Assembly (NCBI RefSeq): GCF_000972785.3
Contig: NZ_CP011253.3
Span: 3,162,001 to 3,226,000 of the forward strand
Source: Pandoraea oxalativorans
GTDB lineage: Bacteria; Pseudomonadota; Gammaproteobacteria; Burkholderiales; Burkholderiaceae
Direction of reading: 5' to 3'
DNA: 64,000 nt
A program made the position numbers and the translations under genes. Of the stretch, positions 22,393-31,524 are shown in pieces (the stretch's first letter is position 1; each line of letters begins with the position of its first letter). The notes beneath the pieces were generated by a model. The model was not told the origin of the DNA. It made no database searches and saw only the letters and a list, made by a program, of their open reading frames with translations.

Positions 22393-25300
22393 ATGTCCGC
22401 CGCCAACGCCCTATCCCGTAATACCGTGCCTGTGCCGCTCGTGAAAGCGGGACAGCGTTACGCTTTCGCCGGTTCGCACGCATCGAGCGATGCCCTGCTC
22501 ATCGCCCGCTATTTCGAAGAGAATCGCGAACGCCTGCCGTTGCTGGCCGTCGTGTGCGCGCAGGCGACAGATGCCTTGCGACTTCAGCAAGAGCTGAAGT
22601 GGTGCGCACCCGACGCCCGCGTGCGCCTGCTCCCCGATTGGGAGACGCTGCCCTACGACACGTTCTCGCCGCACCAGGATCTGGTCTCCGAGCGTCTTGC
22701 CACGCTGCACGATCTCGGCGAAAAGCGCTGCGACATCGTGCTTGTGCCCGCAACCACGGCGCTCTATCGCATGGCGCCCGCCAGCTATATGGCGGCCTAC
22801 ACGTTCTTCTTCACGCAGGGCGAACGGCTCGACGAAGCGCGTCTGAAGTCGCAACTGACGCTCGCGGGCTACGAGCACGTGAGTCAAGTGATGCGCCCCG
22901 GCGAATACTGCGTGCGCGGCGGCCTGATCGACCTCTACCCGATGGGCTCGGCACTGCCGTACCGTCTCGATCTGTTCGACGACACCATCGACAGCATTCG
23001 TGCGTTCGATCCCGACACGCAGCGCAGCCTGTACCCGGTGAAGGAAGTGCGTCTGCTGCCCGGCCGGGAATTCCCGTTCGACGAGCCCGCCCGCACCGCC
23101 TTCCGGGGCCGTTGGCGCGAAGTCTTCGAAGGGGATCCGAGCCGCAGCCCGATCTACAAGGACATCGGCAGCGGCGTGCCGTCGGCCGGTATCGAGTACT
23201 ACCTGCCGCTGTTCTTCGAAGAGACGGCCACGCTGTTTCACTATCTGCCAGCGGACGCGCAACTCGTTTTCGTCGGCGATCTCGACGCAGCCATCAACCG
23301 CTTCTGGAACGACACCCGCCAGCGCTACAACTTCCTGTCGCACGATCGCGAGCGTCCGGTGCTGCCGCCGGAGCAGCTGTTCCTGCTCGATCAGGACTTC
23401 TTCACGCTCGCCAAGCCCTTCGCGCGGCTGACGCTGCCCACGCCCGGCGATGGCAGTTGGGCAATTCCGCTGCCGCCGTTGGCGATCAACCGTCGTGCGG
23501 ACGATCCACTCGCCGCCCTGCGCGCCTATCTGGCACGCACGCCCGCGCGCGTGCTGCTGTGCGCCGACTCGGCTGGCCGTCGCGAGACGCTGCTGCAACT
23601 GCTGCACGACAACGACCTGCGCCCGACAAGCGTCGAGTCGCTCGAAGATTTTCTGACGTCGGACAAGCGCTTCTCGATCGGTGTCGCCCCGCTGGCGGCC
23701 GGTTTCCTGCTGCCGACGGAAGACCTCGCCTTCGTCACCGAGAACGAGCTTTACGAAGGGCTCGCCCGTCGCGCCGGCAAGCGCCGCCAGGAGCAGGCGA
23801 CGTCGGTCGACTCGATGGTGCGCGATCTGGCCGAGCTGAAGGTCGGCGACCCGGTCGTCCACAGTCAGCACGGCATCGGCCGCTATCAAGGCCTCGTCAG
23901 CATGGATCTCGGCGAAGGCGAAACCGAGTTCCTGCATCTCGAATACTCGGGCGACAGCAAGCTGTACGTGCCGGTCTCGCAACTGCATCTGATTTCGCGC
24001 TACAGCGGCGCAGATCCGGACACCGCGCCGCTGCACTCGCTCGGCTCCGGCCAGTGGGAGAAGGCCAAACGCAAGGCCGCACAACAGATTCGCGACACCG
24101 CGGCCGAACTGCTCAACCTGTACGCCCGCCGTGCCGCGCGCTCGGGCTATGCGTTCGAGCTGTCGCCGCGCGATTACGAGAAGTTTGCGGACAGCTTCGG
24201 CTTCGAAGAAACGCCGGATCAGGCCGCCGCCATTGCCGCCGTGATGAGCGATATGACGAGCGGCCGCCCGATGGATCGTCTGGTTTGCGGGGACGTGGGC
24301 TTCGGCAAGACCGAAGTCGCACTGCGCGCCGCCTTCATCGCCGTCCTCGACGGCAAGCAGGTTGCCATTCTCGCCCCCACGACGCTGCTCGCCGAGCAGC
24401 ACGCGCAAACCTTCTCCGACCGCTTTGCCGACTGGCCGGTGCGCATTGCCGAACTCTCGCGCTTCAAGACGACGAAGGAAGTGAACGCGAGCGTGAAGGC
24501 GATCAACGAAGGCCAGGTCGATATCGTGATCGGCACGCACAAGCTGCTCTCGAACGATATCCAGTTCCAGCGCCTCGGCCTTGTCATCATTGACGAAGAA
24601 CACCGCTTCGGCGTGCGTCAGAAGGAAGCGCTCAAGGCGTTGCGCGCCGAAGTGGACATGCTAACGCTGACGGCTACGCCGATCCCGCGTACGCTGGGCA
24701 TGGCGCTCGAAGGCTTGCGCGACTTCTCGGTGATCGCCACCGCGCCGCAGAAGCGTCTGGCGATCAAGACCTTCGTGCGACGCGAGGAAGACGGTGTGAT
24801 CCGCGAAGCCATGCTGCGCGAACTCAAGCGCGGCGGGCAGGTGTACTTCCTCCACAACGAGGTGGAGACGATCGAGAACCGCAAGGCGCAACTCGAAGCG
24901 CTCGTGCCCGAAGCGCGCATCGTCGTCGCCCACGGCCAGATGCACGAGCGCGATCTCGAGCGGGTGATGCGTGACTTCGTGACACAACGCGCCAACGTAC
25001 TGCTGTGTACGACCATCATCGAGACGGGCATCGACGTGCCGACGGCCAACACGATCCTGATGCATCGCGCCGACAAGTTCGGTCTGGCGCAGTTGCACCA
25101 GTTGCGCGGCCGCGTGGGCCGTTCGCACCATCAGGCCTACGCCTATCTGCTCGTGCACGATCCGAAGTCGCTCACCAAGCAGGCGCAGCGCCGTCTCGAA
25201 GCCATTCAGCAGATGGAAGAACTCGGCGCAGGCTTTTACCTCGCCATGCACGATCTGGAAATTCGCGGTGCTGGCGAAGTGCTGGGCGACAAGCAGTCCG

Positions 25301-25857
25301 GGGAAATTCACGAGATCGGCTTCCAGTTGTACACCGACATGCTGGCGGACGCCGTGAGCGCCCTCAAAGCCGGTCGCGAGCCGGACCTCACCGCCCCGCT
25401 CGCCGCCACGACGGAAATCAACCTGCACGTGCCTGCGATTCTGCCGAGCGACTACTGCGGTGACGTTCAGGAGCGTCTCTCGTTGTACAAACGTCTCGCC
25501 AACGGCACGCACCCCGACGCCATCGACACGATTCAGGAAGAACTCGTCGACCGCTTCGGCAAGCTGCCGCAACAGGCGCAGGCGCTTATCGAGACGCACC
25601 GGCTGCGGCTGCTGGCCAAACCGCTCGGCATCGTCAAGATCGACGCCAGCGAAGAAGCCATCGCGCTGCAATTCGAGCCGACGCCCCCCGTCGACCCGAT
25701 GCGCATCATCGAACTGGTGCAGAAACACCGCCACATCAAGCTCGCCGGACAAGACAAGCTGCGCATCGAAGTGAAACACGCACAGCTGACCGACCGCGTG
25801 CGCGCAATCAAGGAAACGTTGCGCGCGCTGGGCTCACCCAGCGCGAAAGCGGCCTGA
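22393..25857 (+). CDS. mfd: Transcription-repair coupling factor Mfd
   Basis: A 1154-residue ATP-dependent DNA translocase that removes RNA polymerase stalled at lesions and recruits UvrA. The UvrB-like N-terminal module runs to about residue 350, the RNA-polymerase interaction domain (VGDPVVHSQHGIGRYQGL) is near 485-555, the SF2 helicase follows with Walker A GDVGFGKTEVA (about 633) and DEEH (about 733), and a C-terminal TRCF domain ends the protein. ATG 22393 (MSAANALS) matches the usual N-terminus better than the ATG at 22348. Confidence 0.96.
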   Translation: MSAANALSRNTVPVPLVKAGQRYAFAGSHASSDALLIARYFEENRERLPLLAVVCAQATDALRLQQELKWCAPDARVRLLPDWETLPYDTFSPHQDLVSERLATLHDLGEKRCDIVLVPATTALYRMAPASYMAAYTFFFTQGERLDEARLKSQLTLAGYEHVSQVMRPGEYCVRGGLIDLYPMGSALPYRLDLFDDTIDSIRAFDPDTQRSLYPVKEVRLLPGREFPFDEPARTAFRGRWREVFEGDPSRSPIYKDIGSGVPSAGIEYYLPLFFEETATLFHYLPADAQLVFVGDLDAAINRFWNDTRQRYNFLSHDRERPVLPPEQLFLLDQDFFTLAKPFARLTLPTPGDGSWAIPLPPLAINRRADDPLAALRAYLARTPARVLLCADSAGRRETLLQLLHDNDLRPTSVESLEDFLTSDKRFSIGVAPLAAGFLLPTEDLAFVTENELYEGLARRAGKRRQEQATSVDSMVRDLAELKVGDPVVHSQHGIGRYQGLVSMDLGEGETEFLHLEYSGDSKLYVPVSQLHLISRYSGADPDTAPLHSLGSGQWEKAKRKAAQQIRDTAAELLNLYARRAARSGYAFELSPRDYEKFADSFGFEETPDQAAAIAAVMSDMTSGRPMDRLVCGDVGFGKTEVALRAAFIAVLDGKQVAILAPTTLLAEQHAQTFSDRFADWPVRIAELSRFKTTKEVNASVKAINEGQVDIVIGTHKLLSNDIQFQRLGLVIIDEEHRFGVRQKEALKALRAEVDMLTLTATPIPRTLGMALEGLRDFSVIATAPQKRLAIKTFVRREEDGVIREAMLRELKRGGQVYFLHNEVETIENRKAQLEALVPEARIVVAHGQMHERDLERVMRDFVTQRANVLLCTTIIETGIDVPTANTILMHRADKFGLAQLHQLRGRVGRSHHQAYAYLLVHDPKSLTKQAQRRLEAIQQMEELGAGFYLAMHDLEIRGAGEVLGDKQSGEIHEIGFQLYTDMLADAVSALKAGREPDLTAPLAATTEINLHVPAILPSDYCGDVQERLSLYKRLANGTHPDAIDTIQEELVDRFGKLPQQAQALIETHRLRLLAKPLGIVKIDASEEAIALQFEPTPPVDPMRIIELVQKHRHIKLAGQDKLRIEVKHAQLTDRVRAIKETLRALGSPSAKAA

Positions 25858-26145
25858 GTTTCAGGCTGCCCTCCAGCACACGATGCTTGCCCGGAACACT
25901 TTAAGCGCCAAATAAAAGGAGCAAACTTCGTGTGCACTGCAGCAATTTCCATTCCACCGCTTTTTCGCACGTCCGGGCAAACCCGCGCCCGGCGTGCGTT
26001 TTCCCGCGAGGCAAGAATGGTTGTTCACACAACCTTTTACCTCTAAATTATTTTTGAGTAACATTTCCCAGTAGCAATACGTATTCAACGTGATCGACGC
26101 ATTGAACGTATTGATCGTATGACTGGAAGATTCCCGGAGATTCGA
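25858..26145. other. AT-rich leader region of the argE-type gene
   Basis: About 290 bp, the last 110 much richer in A+T than the neighbours. Just upstream of the coding sequence, the segment 26079-26120 holds three partly similar CGTATT/CGTGAT/CGCATTGAACG motifs, possibly regulator half-sites. No gene seen. Confidence 0.4.
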
Positions 26146-27360
26146 ATGACAAGCGCTTCCCAAGCTATCGCCCCGCAGGCCACCAACGAGGCTCAGCCGG
26201 CATCGGTCGACTGGATCTCGAAGCTGGTCAGCATCGACACGACGAGCCGCGAATCGAACCTCGGCCTGATCGAGACGGTGCGCGACAGCCTCCAACAAGC
26301 CGGTGTCGAACCGTGGCTGTCGTATGACGCCACGAAGCGTAAGGCCAACCTGTTCGTCACCCTGCCCGCTGCCGACGGCAACACCCAGGGCGGCATCGTC
26401 CTCTCGGGTCACACCGACGTCGTGCCGGTCGACGGCCAGGCGTGGGACACCGATCCGTTCAAGCCGGTCGTGCGCGACGGCAACCTGTACGGGCGTGGCA
26501 CGTGCGACATGAAGGGCTTCATCGGCTCGGTCATGACGATGCTGCCGCAAATGCGCGACGCCAAGCTCAAGACGCCGTTCCACTTCGCCTTTTCGTACGA
26601 CGAAGAAATCGGCTGCGTGGGCGCACCGGTCATGCTCGCCGAACTGCGCGAGCGCGGCATCCGCCCCGACGGCTCCATCGTGGGCGAGCCGACGAGCATG
26701 CGCGTGATCGTCGCGCACAAGGGCATCAACGCCTACCAGTGCTGCGTGCGTGGTCATGCAGCGCACTCGTCGCTCACGCCGAAGGGTTCGAACGCCATCG
26801 AGTACGCCGCGCGCCTGATTTGCTACATCCGCGATCTGGCCGATCACTTCAAGCAGAACGGTCCGTTCGACGAACTGTTCGACGTGCCGTTCACCACGGC
26901 GCAGACGGGCACGATCTCGGGCGGCATCGCCCTGAACACGATTCCGGCGCTGTGCGAGTTCGTCTTCGAATATCGCAACCTGCCGGGTGTCGACGCCGAA
27001 GGCATCTTCGCGCGCATTCAGGAATATGCGGTGAGCGAGTTGGTGCCGAAGATGCAGAAGGAGCATCCGAACGCGGGCATCGAGTTCAAGAAGATTGCGG
27101 CCGCCCCGGCGCTCGACGCCTCGGAGCAGGACGCCGTCACCCAACTCGTGCGTGCGCTCACCAAGGACACCGACAAGCGCAAGGTCGCCTACGGCACCGA
27201 AGCGGGTCAGTTCCAGCTCGCAGGCGTGCCGTCGATCGTGTGCGGCCCGGGCAACATCGAGCAAGCCCACAAGCCCAACGAGTTCGTGTCGCTCGAACAG
27301 ATCGCGCAGTGCGAATCGTTCCTGCAAAAGCTGCTGCGCAGCAACACCGTCGGCGCCTGA
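26146..27360 (+). CDS. argE: Acetylornithine deacetylase-type M20 peptidase
   Basis: A 404-residue zinc enzyme. Metal and catalytic residues are H89 and D91 (LSGHTDVVPV), D121 (GRGTCDMKGF) and E153-E154 (YDEEIGC). It matches the ArgE subfamily that splits N-acetyl-L-ornithine. ATG 26146 has CGGAGA a few bases upstream. Beta-proteobacteria usually make ornithine by the ArgJ recycling route, and the genes downstream are catabolic, so the substrate may be another N-acetylated amino acid. An ISL3 element separates it from those genes. Confidence 0.82.
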   Translation: MTSASQAIAPQATNEAQPASVDWISKLVSIDTTSRESNLGLIETVRDSLQQAGVEPWLSYDATKRKANLFVTLPAADGNTQGGIVLSGHTDVVPVDGQAWDTDPFKPVVRDGNLYGRGTCDMKGFIGSVMTMLPQMRDAKLKTPFHFAFSYDEEIGCVGAPVMLAELRERGIRPDGSIVGEPTSMRVIVAHKGINAYQCCVRGHAAHSSLTPKGSNAIEYAARLICYIRDLADHFKQNGPFDELFDVPFTTAQTGTISGGIALNTIPALCEFVFEYRNLPGVDAEGIFARIQEYAVSELVPKMQKEHPNAGIEFKKIAAAPALDASEQDAVTQLVRALTKDTDKRKVAYGTEAGQFQLAGVPSIVCGPGNIEQAHKPNEFVSLEQIAQCESFLQKLLRSNTVGA

Positions 27361-27550
27361 GCGTGACTCTCGGCTCGAATCGCTTCGGGCCGATGCAACA
27401 TTCCTGTTCAGGGACGTGGTCAGCACGACCGCCTTCCAACCGGGCCGTATTCCGTTCGCCGGATGCGGCCCGTTGCCTTCGAAGCAAGTGCATCACCGGT
27501 TTCAGGAAGCACCCAAGCAGTACGAATGCAGCACGCAGTATCAGACGCCT

Positions 27551-27558
27551 TAAAAAAA
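27551..27558. repeat. Target-site duplication, left copy
   Basis: TAAAAAAA, identical to 28866-28873, flanks the ISL3 element. Confidence 0.9.
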
Positions 27559-28865
27559 GGTTCATTGAGCATTACCGGGGAAGGCGGCGCGGATTTTGAG
27601 GAAGAAGTATTCCTGGTCTCGGTAGCCGTAGGCGCGCCGCTTAATGACCTTGATAGTGTTGTTAATGCCCTCAACGATGCTGGTGTTTAGACGATGTCGG
27701 CATCTGGCCAGGATGCCATGCAGATAGCCTTTCAGACGCTGAGCGAAGGTGTTCAAGGGGGCTATTCCGCTTTGCTCGGCCTGCTCGCACCAGTGGTGCC
27801 AGGCTTGTTTTGCCCAGGCAGGTCTTCGGTAGAACCAGAGCCGCTTGAGTTCGTCCCTCAGGACATAGACCGTCAGCAGCGGCTGGTTGGCTTGCAGCAA
27901 TTCGTCGAGCCGGACGGCCTGCTGCCGGTCTAGCTTGTCGCGGTTGCGCAATAACAGCCAGCGGCTCGATTTGATGACCCGGCGCGCGGGACGGTCCTGG
28001 CGCAGTTGGTTGGCCTGATCCACGCGCACCCGATCAATGACCTCTCGTCCGTACTTGGCCACGACATGGAACAAGTCATAGACGATCTCCGCCCGTGGGC
28101 AGTGGGCCTGGATTTCTAACTCGTAGGCCGTAGTCATGTCGATGGCTACGGCCTTGATGCGTTGGGCGACCCCACGCGGCAATTGCTCGAAGAACGCCCG
28201 AGCCGTCTCGCGTGAGCGTCCTGGGCCGATCCACAGCACCTGCCTGCTGATCGGATCGACGACTACCGTCGCGTACCGATGCCCTTTATGCAGGGCGAAC
28301 TCGTCCATCGCTAAATACTCGATCCTGGACCAATCCGGTTCGCGCACTGACGCTCGGAGCCGGGCCTTGTCCAGCGTCTTGACGGTATGCCAACCCAGCT
28401 CGAAGAACCTCGCCACCGCCTGCACGTTGCTCGATTGCAGCAATTGGCTGCAGGCCGCCGCAAGCCGATCCGTCACCCGCTGGTAGCGACCCAGCCAAGT
28501 AAGCCGCTCCAGGCGCGGGCCACCGCATTGCTCACACAACAAGCGCCGGCGTGGAACATGAAGAACAACCCGGTACTCAAATAACGGCAGATCTCGCACC
28601 CGGCGCACCGTGGTCTCATGGACCTGGCGACATCGTGCGCCGCACTGCTCGCACAGCATCACCTTGGCGGTTGGCTTCAAATAGATCGACAGCGTGCGCC
28701 CTGTGCCCTCGGGCCACTCCACGCGTTCGACGGCATAGCCCTGCCAGCCTCCCAGCGACTCCAGCAGCTTGCGATCCAGCATCTCCACGCACTCCTGATG
28801 GCAAATTCCTGCCATCAAGAGTACGAAAACTTGTCAAATCCCTCCACGCTATTGCGCGATGAACC
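27559..28865 (-). mobile_element. ISL3-family insertion sequence, complete
   Basis: 1307 bp bounded by imperfect terminal inverted repeats starting GGTTCAT (20 of 26 positions match between 27559-27584 and the reverse complement of 28840-28865), with 8-bp direct target duplications TAAAAAAA. Both are characteristic of ISL3. It inserted in an A-tract between the argE-type gene and the MHS transporter gene. Confidence 0.92.
27562..28782 (-). CDS. ISL3-family transposase
   Basis: A 406-residue DDE transposase from ATG 28782 (MLDRKLLESLGG), preceded by AGGAG. An N-terminal zinc-ribbon has paired CxxC motifs (VMLCEQCGARC and LLCEQCGGPR), a helix-turn-helix region follows, then the catalytic core (YLAMDEFALHKGHRYATVV, AVAIDMTTAYE, EGINNTIKVIKRRAYGYRD). 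The stop lies inside the left inverted repeat. An upstream in-frame start at 28818 is possible. Intact. Confidence 0.92.
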   Translation of the reverse strand: MLDRKLLESLGGWQGYAVERVEWPEGTGRTLSIYLKPTAKVMLCEQCGARCRQVHETTVRRVRDLPLFEYRVVLHVPRRRLLCEQCGGPRLERLTWLGRYQRVTDRLAAACSQLLQSSNVQAVARFFELGWHTVKTLDKARLRASVREPDWSRIEYLAMDEFALHKGHRYATVVVDPISRQVLWIGPGRSRETARAFFEQLPRGVAQRIKAVAIDMTTAYELEIQAHCPRAEIVYDLFHVVAKYGREVIDRVRVDQANQLRQDRPARRVIKSSRWLLLRNRDKLDRQQAVRLDELLQANQPLLTVYVLRDELKRLWFYRRPAWAKQAWHHWCEQAEQSGIAPLNTFAQRLKGYLHGILARCRHRLNTSIVEGINNTIKVIKRRAYGYRDQEYFFLKIRAAFPGNAQ

Positions 28866-28873
28866 TAAAAAAA
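28866..28873. repeat. Target-site duplication, right copy
   Basis: TAAAAAAA, identical to 27551-27558. Confidence 0.9.
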
Positions 28874-28940
28874 GGCGCACAGGACATTCATCCGCAAGAT
28901 AACAAGCACGTACGCCAGACAGGTTTTGGAGATCTCGCCC

Positions 28941-30227
28941 ATGAGCGCAAGCGCAGCCCCCAACGCGACGGCACAAGCCAGTCGCACTTCCCCGCACGCC
29001 TGGCGTGTGATCGTATCGGCCTCGATCGGTAACGCGCTCGAATGGTTCGATCTCGTGGTGTACGGCTTCTTCGCCGTGACCATCGCGAAACTGTTCTTTC
29101 CGACCGGCAACGACACGGTGTCGCTGCTGCTCACGCTCGGCACGTTCGGAGTGTCGTTCTTCATGCGTCCGCTGGGCGCCATCGTGATCGGCGCATACGC
29201 CGACCGCGCGGGACGTAAAGCCGCCCTCACCCTTTCGATCCTGATGATGATGGTCGGTACGCTGCTCATCGCGATCATGCCGACGTACTCCGCCATCGGT
29301 GTGCTCGCGCCTGTGGGCATCGTCATCGCCCGCATGGTTCAGGGCTTCTCGGCTGGCGGAGAATTCGGTAGCGCGACGGCGTTTCTCGCCGAACACGCGC
29401 CGCAGCGTCGTGGCTTCTTCTCCAGCTGGCAGGTCGCGTCGCAAGGTCTCACAACGTTGCTGGCCGCCGGCTTCGGCGCACTGCTGACGGGCAACCTGTC
29501 GCCTGAAGCGATGGCCTCGTGGGGCTGGCGCGTGCCGTTCTTCTTCGGCCTGCTGATCGGCCCGGTGGCGTACTACATTCGCCGCCGTCTGGACGAGACG
29601 CCCGAGTTCCTCGACATCGAACCGACGCAAAGTCCGCTGCGCGACACCTTCGCGAGCCAGAAGGAGCGCCTGCTGCTCGCCATCGGCGTGGTGGTGATGG
29701 CCACCGTTGCGACGTATCTCGTGCTCTACATGCCGACGTACGCCGTCAAGCAACTGGGTCTGCCATCGTCGGCTGCCTTCTCGGCGGTGCTGCTCACCGG
29801 CGTGGTGCAACTGATCGTCGCACCGATCGTCGGGCACTGGTCGGACACGCACGGTCGCATCAAGCCGATGCTCGCGGCCGCCGTGGCGCTGCTGGTGCTC
29901 GTCTACCCGATGTTCCGCTTCCTCGACGCGAACCCGACGTTCGGCTCGCTGATGGTGTTCCAGATCGTGCTCGGCCTGCTGATGACGACTTACTTCGGCG
30001 CGCTGCCCGCGCTGCTCACGGAACTGTTCCCGGTGCAGGTGCGTACCACGGGCCTCTCGCTCGGCTACAACATCGCGGCGACCGTGTTCGGTGGCTTCGC
30101 ACCGTTTATCATCACGTGGCTGATCGGTGCGACGGGCAACAAGCTCGCGCCGAGCTTCTATCTGATTTTCGCAGCGCTCATCAGCATTACCGCGCTGCTG
30201 CGCAGCCGCAAGATCGGCATGCGCTGA
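28941..30227 (+). CDS. MFS transporter, metabolite:H+ symporter (MHS) family
   Basis: A 428-residue, 12-TM permease. MHS hallmarks are ASIGNALEWFDLVVYGFFAVTIAKLFFP in TM1, GAYADRAGRKAALTLSILMM (motif A), and GFSAGGEFGSATAFLAEHAP after TM4. The family (ProP, CitA, KgtP, ShiA) imports carboxylates, betaines or amino acids with protons. It heads a plus-strand cluster of dehydratase, cyclodeaminase-like and hydrolase genes, so it probably imports their substrate. ATG 28941 has GGAG at 28928-28931. Confidence 0.88.
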   Translation: MSASAAPNATAQASRTSPHAWRVIVSASIGNALEWFDLVVYGFFAVTIAKLFFPTGNDTVSLLLTLGTFGVSFFMRPLGAIVIGAYADRAGRKAALTLSILMMMVGTLLIAIMPTYSAIGVLAPVGIVIARMVQGFSAGGEFGSATAFLAEHAPQRRGFFSSWQVASQGLTTLLAAGFGALLTGNLSPEAMASWGWRVPFFFGLLIGPVAYYIRRRLDETPEFLDIEPTQSPLRDTFASQKERLLLAIGVVVMATVATYLVLYMPTYAVKQLGLPSSAAFSAVLLTGVVQLIVAPIVGHWSDTHGRIKPMLAAAVALLVLVYPMFRFLDANPTFGSLMVFQIVLGLLMTTYFGALPALLTELFPVQVRTTGLSLGYNIAATVFGGFAPFIITWLIGATGNKLAPSFYLIFAALISITALLRSRKIGMR

Positions 30228-30250
30228 GTCCGAGTCCGATCATCGGTGCA

Positions 30251-30288
30251 GCGATAAGGGGCGGGCAACATTGCCCGCCCCTTATCGC
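30251..30288 (+). other. Very long intercistronic palindrome
   Basis: GCGATAAGGGGCGGGC and its complement GCCCGCCCCTTATCGC face each other across AACATT, giving a 16-18 bp perfect stem. No T-run follows on either strand, so it is not a standard terminator; it lies between the transporter and dehydratase genes and may protect or attenuate the mRNA. Confidence 0.7.
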
Positions 30289-30343
30289 CTGGAGATTGCA
30301 CCGACATGGCATCGGATTCCTTAACTACGGAGACACAGTCCAA

Positions 30344-31372
30344 GTGACGCAATCGACCCCTGCCCTGCACGACGAGACCATCGACGGCCAACCCGTCCCG
30401 ACGAAAGACACCATTGCCGCGCTACACGAAAAGCTGAAGCCCTACGTGCGCACGACGCCGGTCTTCACGCGTCACGACTTTCCGACGCTCGACAATACCG
30501 AAGTGACGTTCAAGTACGAACTGTTGCAGGCGTCGGGGACGTTCAAGGCCCGCGGCGCCTTCTCGAACCTGCTCTCGCTCGACGATGCACAACGCAAGGC
30601 AGGCGTGACATGCGTGTCCGCCGGCAACCACGCTGTGGCAGTCGCTTACGCGGCGCAGGCGATGGGTGTGGCCGCCAAGACGGTCATGCTCAAGACGGCC
30701 AGCCCGGCACGCTCGTCGCTGTGCCGCGAGTACGGCGCCGACCTGATCCTCGCGGAGAACGTCCATGAGGCGTTTGAGGTCGTCAAGCGCGTGGAGCAGG
30801 AGGAAGGCCGCTACTTCGTGCATCCGTTCAACGGCTATCGCACGATTCTCGGCACCGCCACGCTCGGCTACGAATGGATCCAGCAGACCCCGAACCTCGA
30901 CGCCGTGATCGTCCCCATCGGCGGCGGCGGTCTGATCTCGGGTGTGGCCACCGCCATCAAGCTGTTCGCGCCGCACGTGAAGGTCTACGGCGTGGAGCCC
31001 GCCGGTGCCGACGCCATGGCGCAGAGTTTCGTGCAAGGCGGCCCGACCAAGATGGGGCCGATGACGGGCATCGCGGACAGTCTCATGGCGCCGCACACCG
31101 AGTTGTACGGCTACACGCTGTGCCGTCGTCATATCGACGAACTCGTGATCGTGACCGACGACGAAATGCGCGCTGGCATGCTCACGCTGTTCCGTCAGTT
31201 GAAACTGGCGGTGGAGCCGGCGTGTGCGGCTGCGACGGCTGCGTTGATGGGCCCGCTGCGCGACAAGCTCACGGGCAAGCGCGTCGGTGTCCTGCTGTGC
31301 GGGACGAACACCGATACCGCGACGTTCAACCGTCACATCGAAGCCGCGCTCGCGGCAGAAGCGAACGGTTAA
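30344..31372 (+). CDS. PLP-dependent threonine dehydratase-family enzyme
   Basis: A 342-residue fold-type II enzyme without an ACT domain, so a catabolic or serine racemase-like type rather than IlvA. The PLP lysine is K68 (ASGTFKARGAF), the substrate loop is SAGNHA, and the phosphate-binding loop is GGGGLISG (about 193-200). The nearest in-frame start is GTG 30344, 12 bases after GGAG. Related enzymes are EutB of ectoine use and beta-hydroxyaspartate dehydratase, both paired with an ornithine cyclodeaminase-family reductase as here. Substrate not determined. Confidence 0.83.
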   Translation: MTQSTPALHDETIDGQPVPTKDTIAALHEKLKPYVRTTPVFTRHDFPTLDNTEVTFKYELLQASGTFKARGAFSNLLSLDDAQRKAGVTCVSAGNHAVAVAYAAQAMGVAAKTVMLKTASPARSSLCREYGADLILAENVHEAFEVVKRVEQEEGRYFVHPFNGYRTILGTATLGYEWIQQTPNLDAVIVPIGGGGLISGVATAIKLFAPHVKVYGVEPAGADAMAQSFVQGGPTKMGPMTGIADSLMAPHTELYGYTLCRRHIDELVIVTDDEMRAGMLTLFRQLKLAVEPACAAATAALMGPLRDKLTGKRVGVLLCGTNTDTATFNRHIEAALAAEANG

Positions 31373-31460
31373 GCGTCCGTTTTCGTATTGCTCTGAGTAG
31401 TGCCTGACGCGACCCGATGGTCGCGTCTTCGTTTGGCGCTCAGCTGTTGGCATCGCCGAA

Positions 31461-31493
31461 CAAACGCCAGACAAACGACAGACAAACGCCCGA
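31461..31493 (+). repeat. Three 11-bp tandem repeats in the leader of the cyclodeaminase-like gene
   Basis: ACAAACGCCAG, ACAAACGACAG and ACAAACGCCCG are adjacent. The one-turn period suggests stacked protein-binding half-sites. Confidence 0.6.
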
Positions 31494-31524
31494 CCATCGC
31501 ACGATACGTTCACAAGGATTTCGC

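Noticed and set aside
22411..24603. 730-codon open frame antisense to mfd
   Set aside because: Follows from high-GC third-position bias of mfd; the protein lacks domain sense, and the plus-strand Mfd is unmistakable.
25861..27426. 521-codon minus-strand frame opposite the argE-type gene
   Set aside because: No motif and the opposite strand is a clear M20 deacetylase.
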